Shown here one piece after another: positions 4,938 through 5,929 of a stretch of 5,929 nt of DNA. Made by a program: the position numbers and the translations under genes. The notes under the pieces were generated by a model that did no database searches, was not told the DNA's origin, and worked only from the letters and a program-made list of their open reading frames with translations. Positions within the stretch are counted from its first letter, which is position 1. Each line of letters starts with the position of its first letter. This DNA is from Bacillota bacterium (lineage in GTDB: Bacteria; Bacillota; Clostridia; Oscillospirales; Acutalibacteraceae): the NCBI GenBank assembly GCA_023415895.1, contig JAEZJA010000084.1:1-5929 (forward strand), in the 5' to 3' direction.

Positions 4938-5929
4938 ATGGCTCAGTCAACCTCGTCAATTAAAAGAAATCTCTATATACTCTACGCGATTTCGTTGCTG
5001 CAGGGGATGGTGTTCTACGGCCCAATCGCGACGCTTTACCGTCAGTGCGTCGGCATCAGCGTTGCCCAAATCGCACTGATTGAGAGTATCTCGCTGGCGC
5101 TGTGTATTTTGCTCGAGTTGCCATGGGGTATGGTAGCGGACAAAATCGGCTACAAAAACACCATGCTGGTGTGCAGCGGTCTGTATTTTGTGTCAAAAAT
5201 CGTCTTCTGGCAGGCACAGGGCTTTGGTATGTTTCTGATCGAACGCCTTATGCTCAGTGTGGTGTACGCGGGACTGTCGGGTGTGGATACCAGCATGCTG
5301 TATCTGTCCTCGGATAAGGATAAGGCTCAGAGTGCGTTCGGCATCTACAATACACTGGGCACCGTTGGCCTGATGGCCGCAGCGAGCGTTTATTCGTTGT
5401 TCATCGGTGAGAATTACCGGCTCGCGGGGCTGCTCACCGTGATTAGCTATGGGCTGGCTGCCCTGCTGGCCTTGGGCCTGAAAGAGGTACGCTGCGCAGG
5501 TGACCGGAAGGCGACGACTCTGCGGGATTTTTTGGCTGTCATGCGGGATCAGCTTCGCAACAAATACCTGCTGCTGTTTCTGCTGGCCTGTGCGCTGCTC
5601 AACGAATCGCACCAGATTATCACCGTCTTTCTCAACCAGCTGCAATATGTGGAGTGCGGCATGGCGGATACGACCATCGGATGGGTGTACATCCTGGTTA
5701 CGATCACCGGACTATGCGGCGGACTGTCCGCCCGCTTTACCAGACGCCTGGGGGGTAAGCGGCTGGGGTGGATGGTATTTGTGCTTTGTGCAGGTGCCTG
5801 TATCGTGCTTGCCGTTACGCATTCTGCGGTACTATCCGTCGGAGCTATACTGATTTTGCGTATCGGGTTCAGTCTCTTTCAGCCGCTGCAGTCTCAGGTG
5901 CAAAACCAACAGGTTACGACACTTAACCG
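4938..5929 (+). CDS. MFS transporter, 3' end beyond the window
   Basis: Major facilitator superfamily membrane transporter, probably a proton-driven exporter; 330 codons are present and no stop is reached, so about 60-80 residues are likely missing from a usual 390-410. ATG at 4938 has AAGGAG (4925-4930) 7 bases upstream. The MFS signature motif A appears between TM2 and TM3 as GMVADKIGYKN (64-74), directly after ELP (60-62). Hydrophobic segments run at roughly 11-31, 45-63, 75-92, 97-115, 139-157 and 163-181, then a charged central loop (182-209) and the second half from 210 on, including ESHQIITVFLNQLQY (223-237). It resembles Firmicutes MFS proteins of unknown substrate. The gene is G+C-richer than potD. 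Its leader carries a candidate leader peptide and hairpin, which suggests control by translation or attenuation. Substrate cannot be inferred. Confidence 0.88.
   Translation, partial: MAQSTSSIKRNLYILYAISLLQGMVFYGPIATLYRQCVGISVAQIALIESISLALCILLELPWGMVADKIGYKNTMLVCSGLYFVSKIVFWQAQGFGMFLIERLMLSVVYAGLSGVDTSMLYLSSDKDKAQSAFGIYNTLGTVGLMAAASVYSLFIGENYRLAGLLTVISYGLAALLALGLKEVRCAGDRKATTLRDFLAVMRDQLRNKYLLLFLLACALLNESHQIITVFLNQLQYVECGMADTTIGWVYILVTITGLCGGLSARFTRRLGGKRLGWMVFVLCAGACIVLAVTHSAVLSVGAILILRIGFSLFQPLQSQVQNQQVTTLN

Noticed and set aside
3983..4939. 318-aa minus-strand frame antisense to the barrel gene
   Set aside because: Low-complexity mix rich in R, H, C and D with no family motif. It mirrors the barrel gene, which has a perfect ribosome-binding site and conserved blocks.

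Overview
The window reads as chromosomal DNA of a Firmicute, most likely from the Clostridia. The evidence is strong AAGGAGG-type ribosome-binding sites in front of nearly every gene, a GTG start, a Gram-positive-style lipoprotein signal, extended -10 promoters, and proteins resembling clostridial TelA, PotD, NCS2 permease, flavin reductase and a Firmicutes-type conserved barrel protein. No rRNA, tRNA, CRISPR array or insertion sequence was seen.

Layout. (1) 1-1340: the 3' end of a TelA-like gene, 18 bases of spacer, then a complete potD-like polyamine-binding lipoprotein gene, closed by a 12-bp terminator hairpin. This part is clearly more A+T-rich than the rest. (2) 1278-1658: an A+T-rich gap with the probable promoter of the next gene at its right end. 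(3) 1659-3135: a complete NCS2-family (AzgA/PbuG-type) purine permease followed by two tandem hairpins, the second a strong terminator. (4) 3136-3325: a short gap holding a promoter-like sequence, an excellent ribosome-binding site and the start of a 56-codon reading frame that runs into the antisense of the next gene. (5) 3326-4678: a divergent pair, a flavin-reductase-like FMN protein on the minus strand and a conserved 225-aa barrel-like protein of unknown function on the plus strand, with a palindrome over the minus-strand start point. (6) 4679-5929: a leader with a candidate promoter, a five-codon reading frame with its own ribosome-binding site and a long two-part hairpin, leading into an MFS transporter gene that runs off the window end.

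How the genes fit together. The complete or partial genes are short transcription units rather than one operon. Three concern transport (polyamine capture, purine uptake, drug- or metabolite-type MFS export). PotD lacks its permease and ATPase partners here, so it must work with PotABC encoded elsewhere or do something else. The most interesting structure is the leader of the MFS gene, whose order (ribosome-binding site, tiny ORF, hairpin, second ribosome-binding site, gene) is the order seen in attenuated antibiotic-resistance and efflux genes. This is inferred from sequence only.
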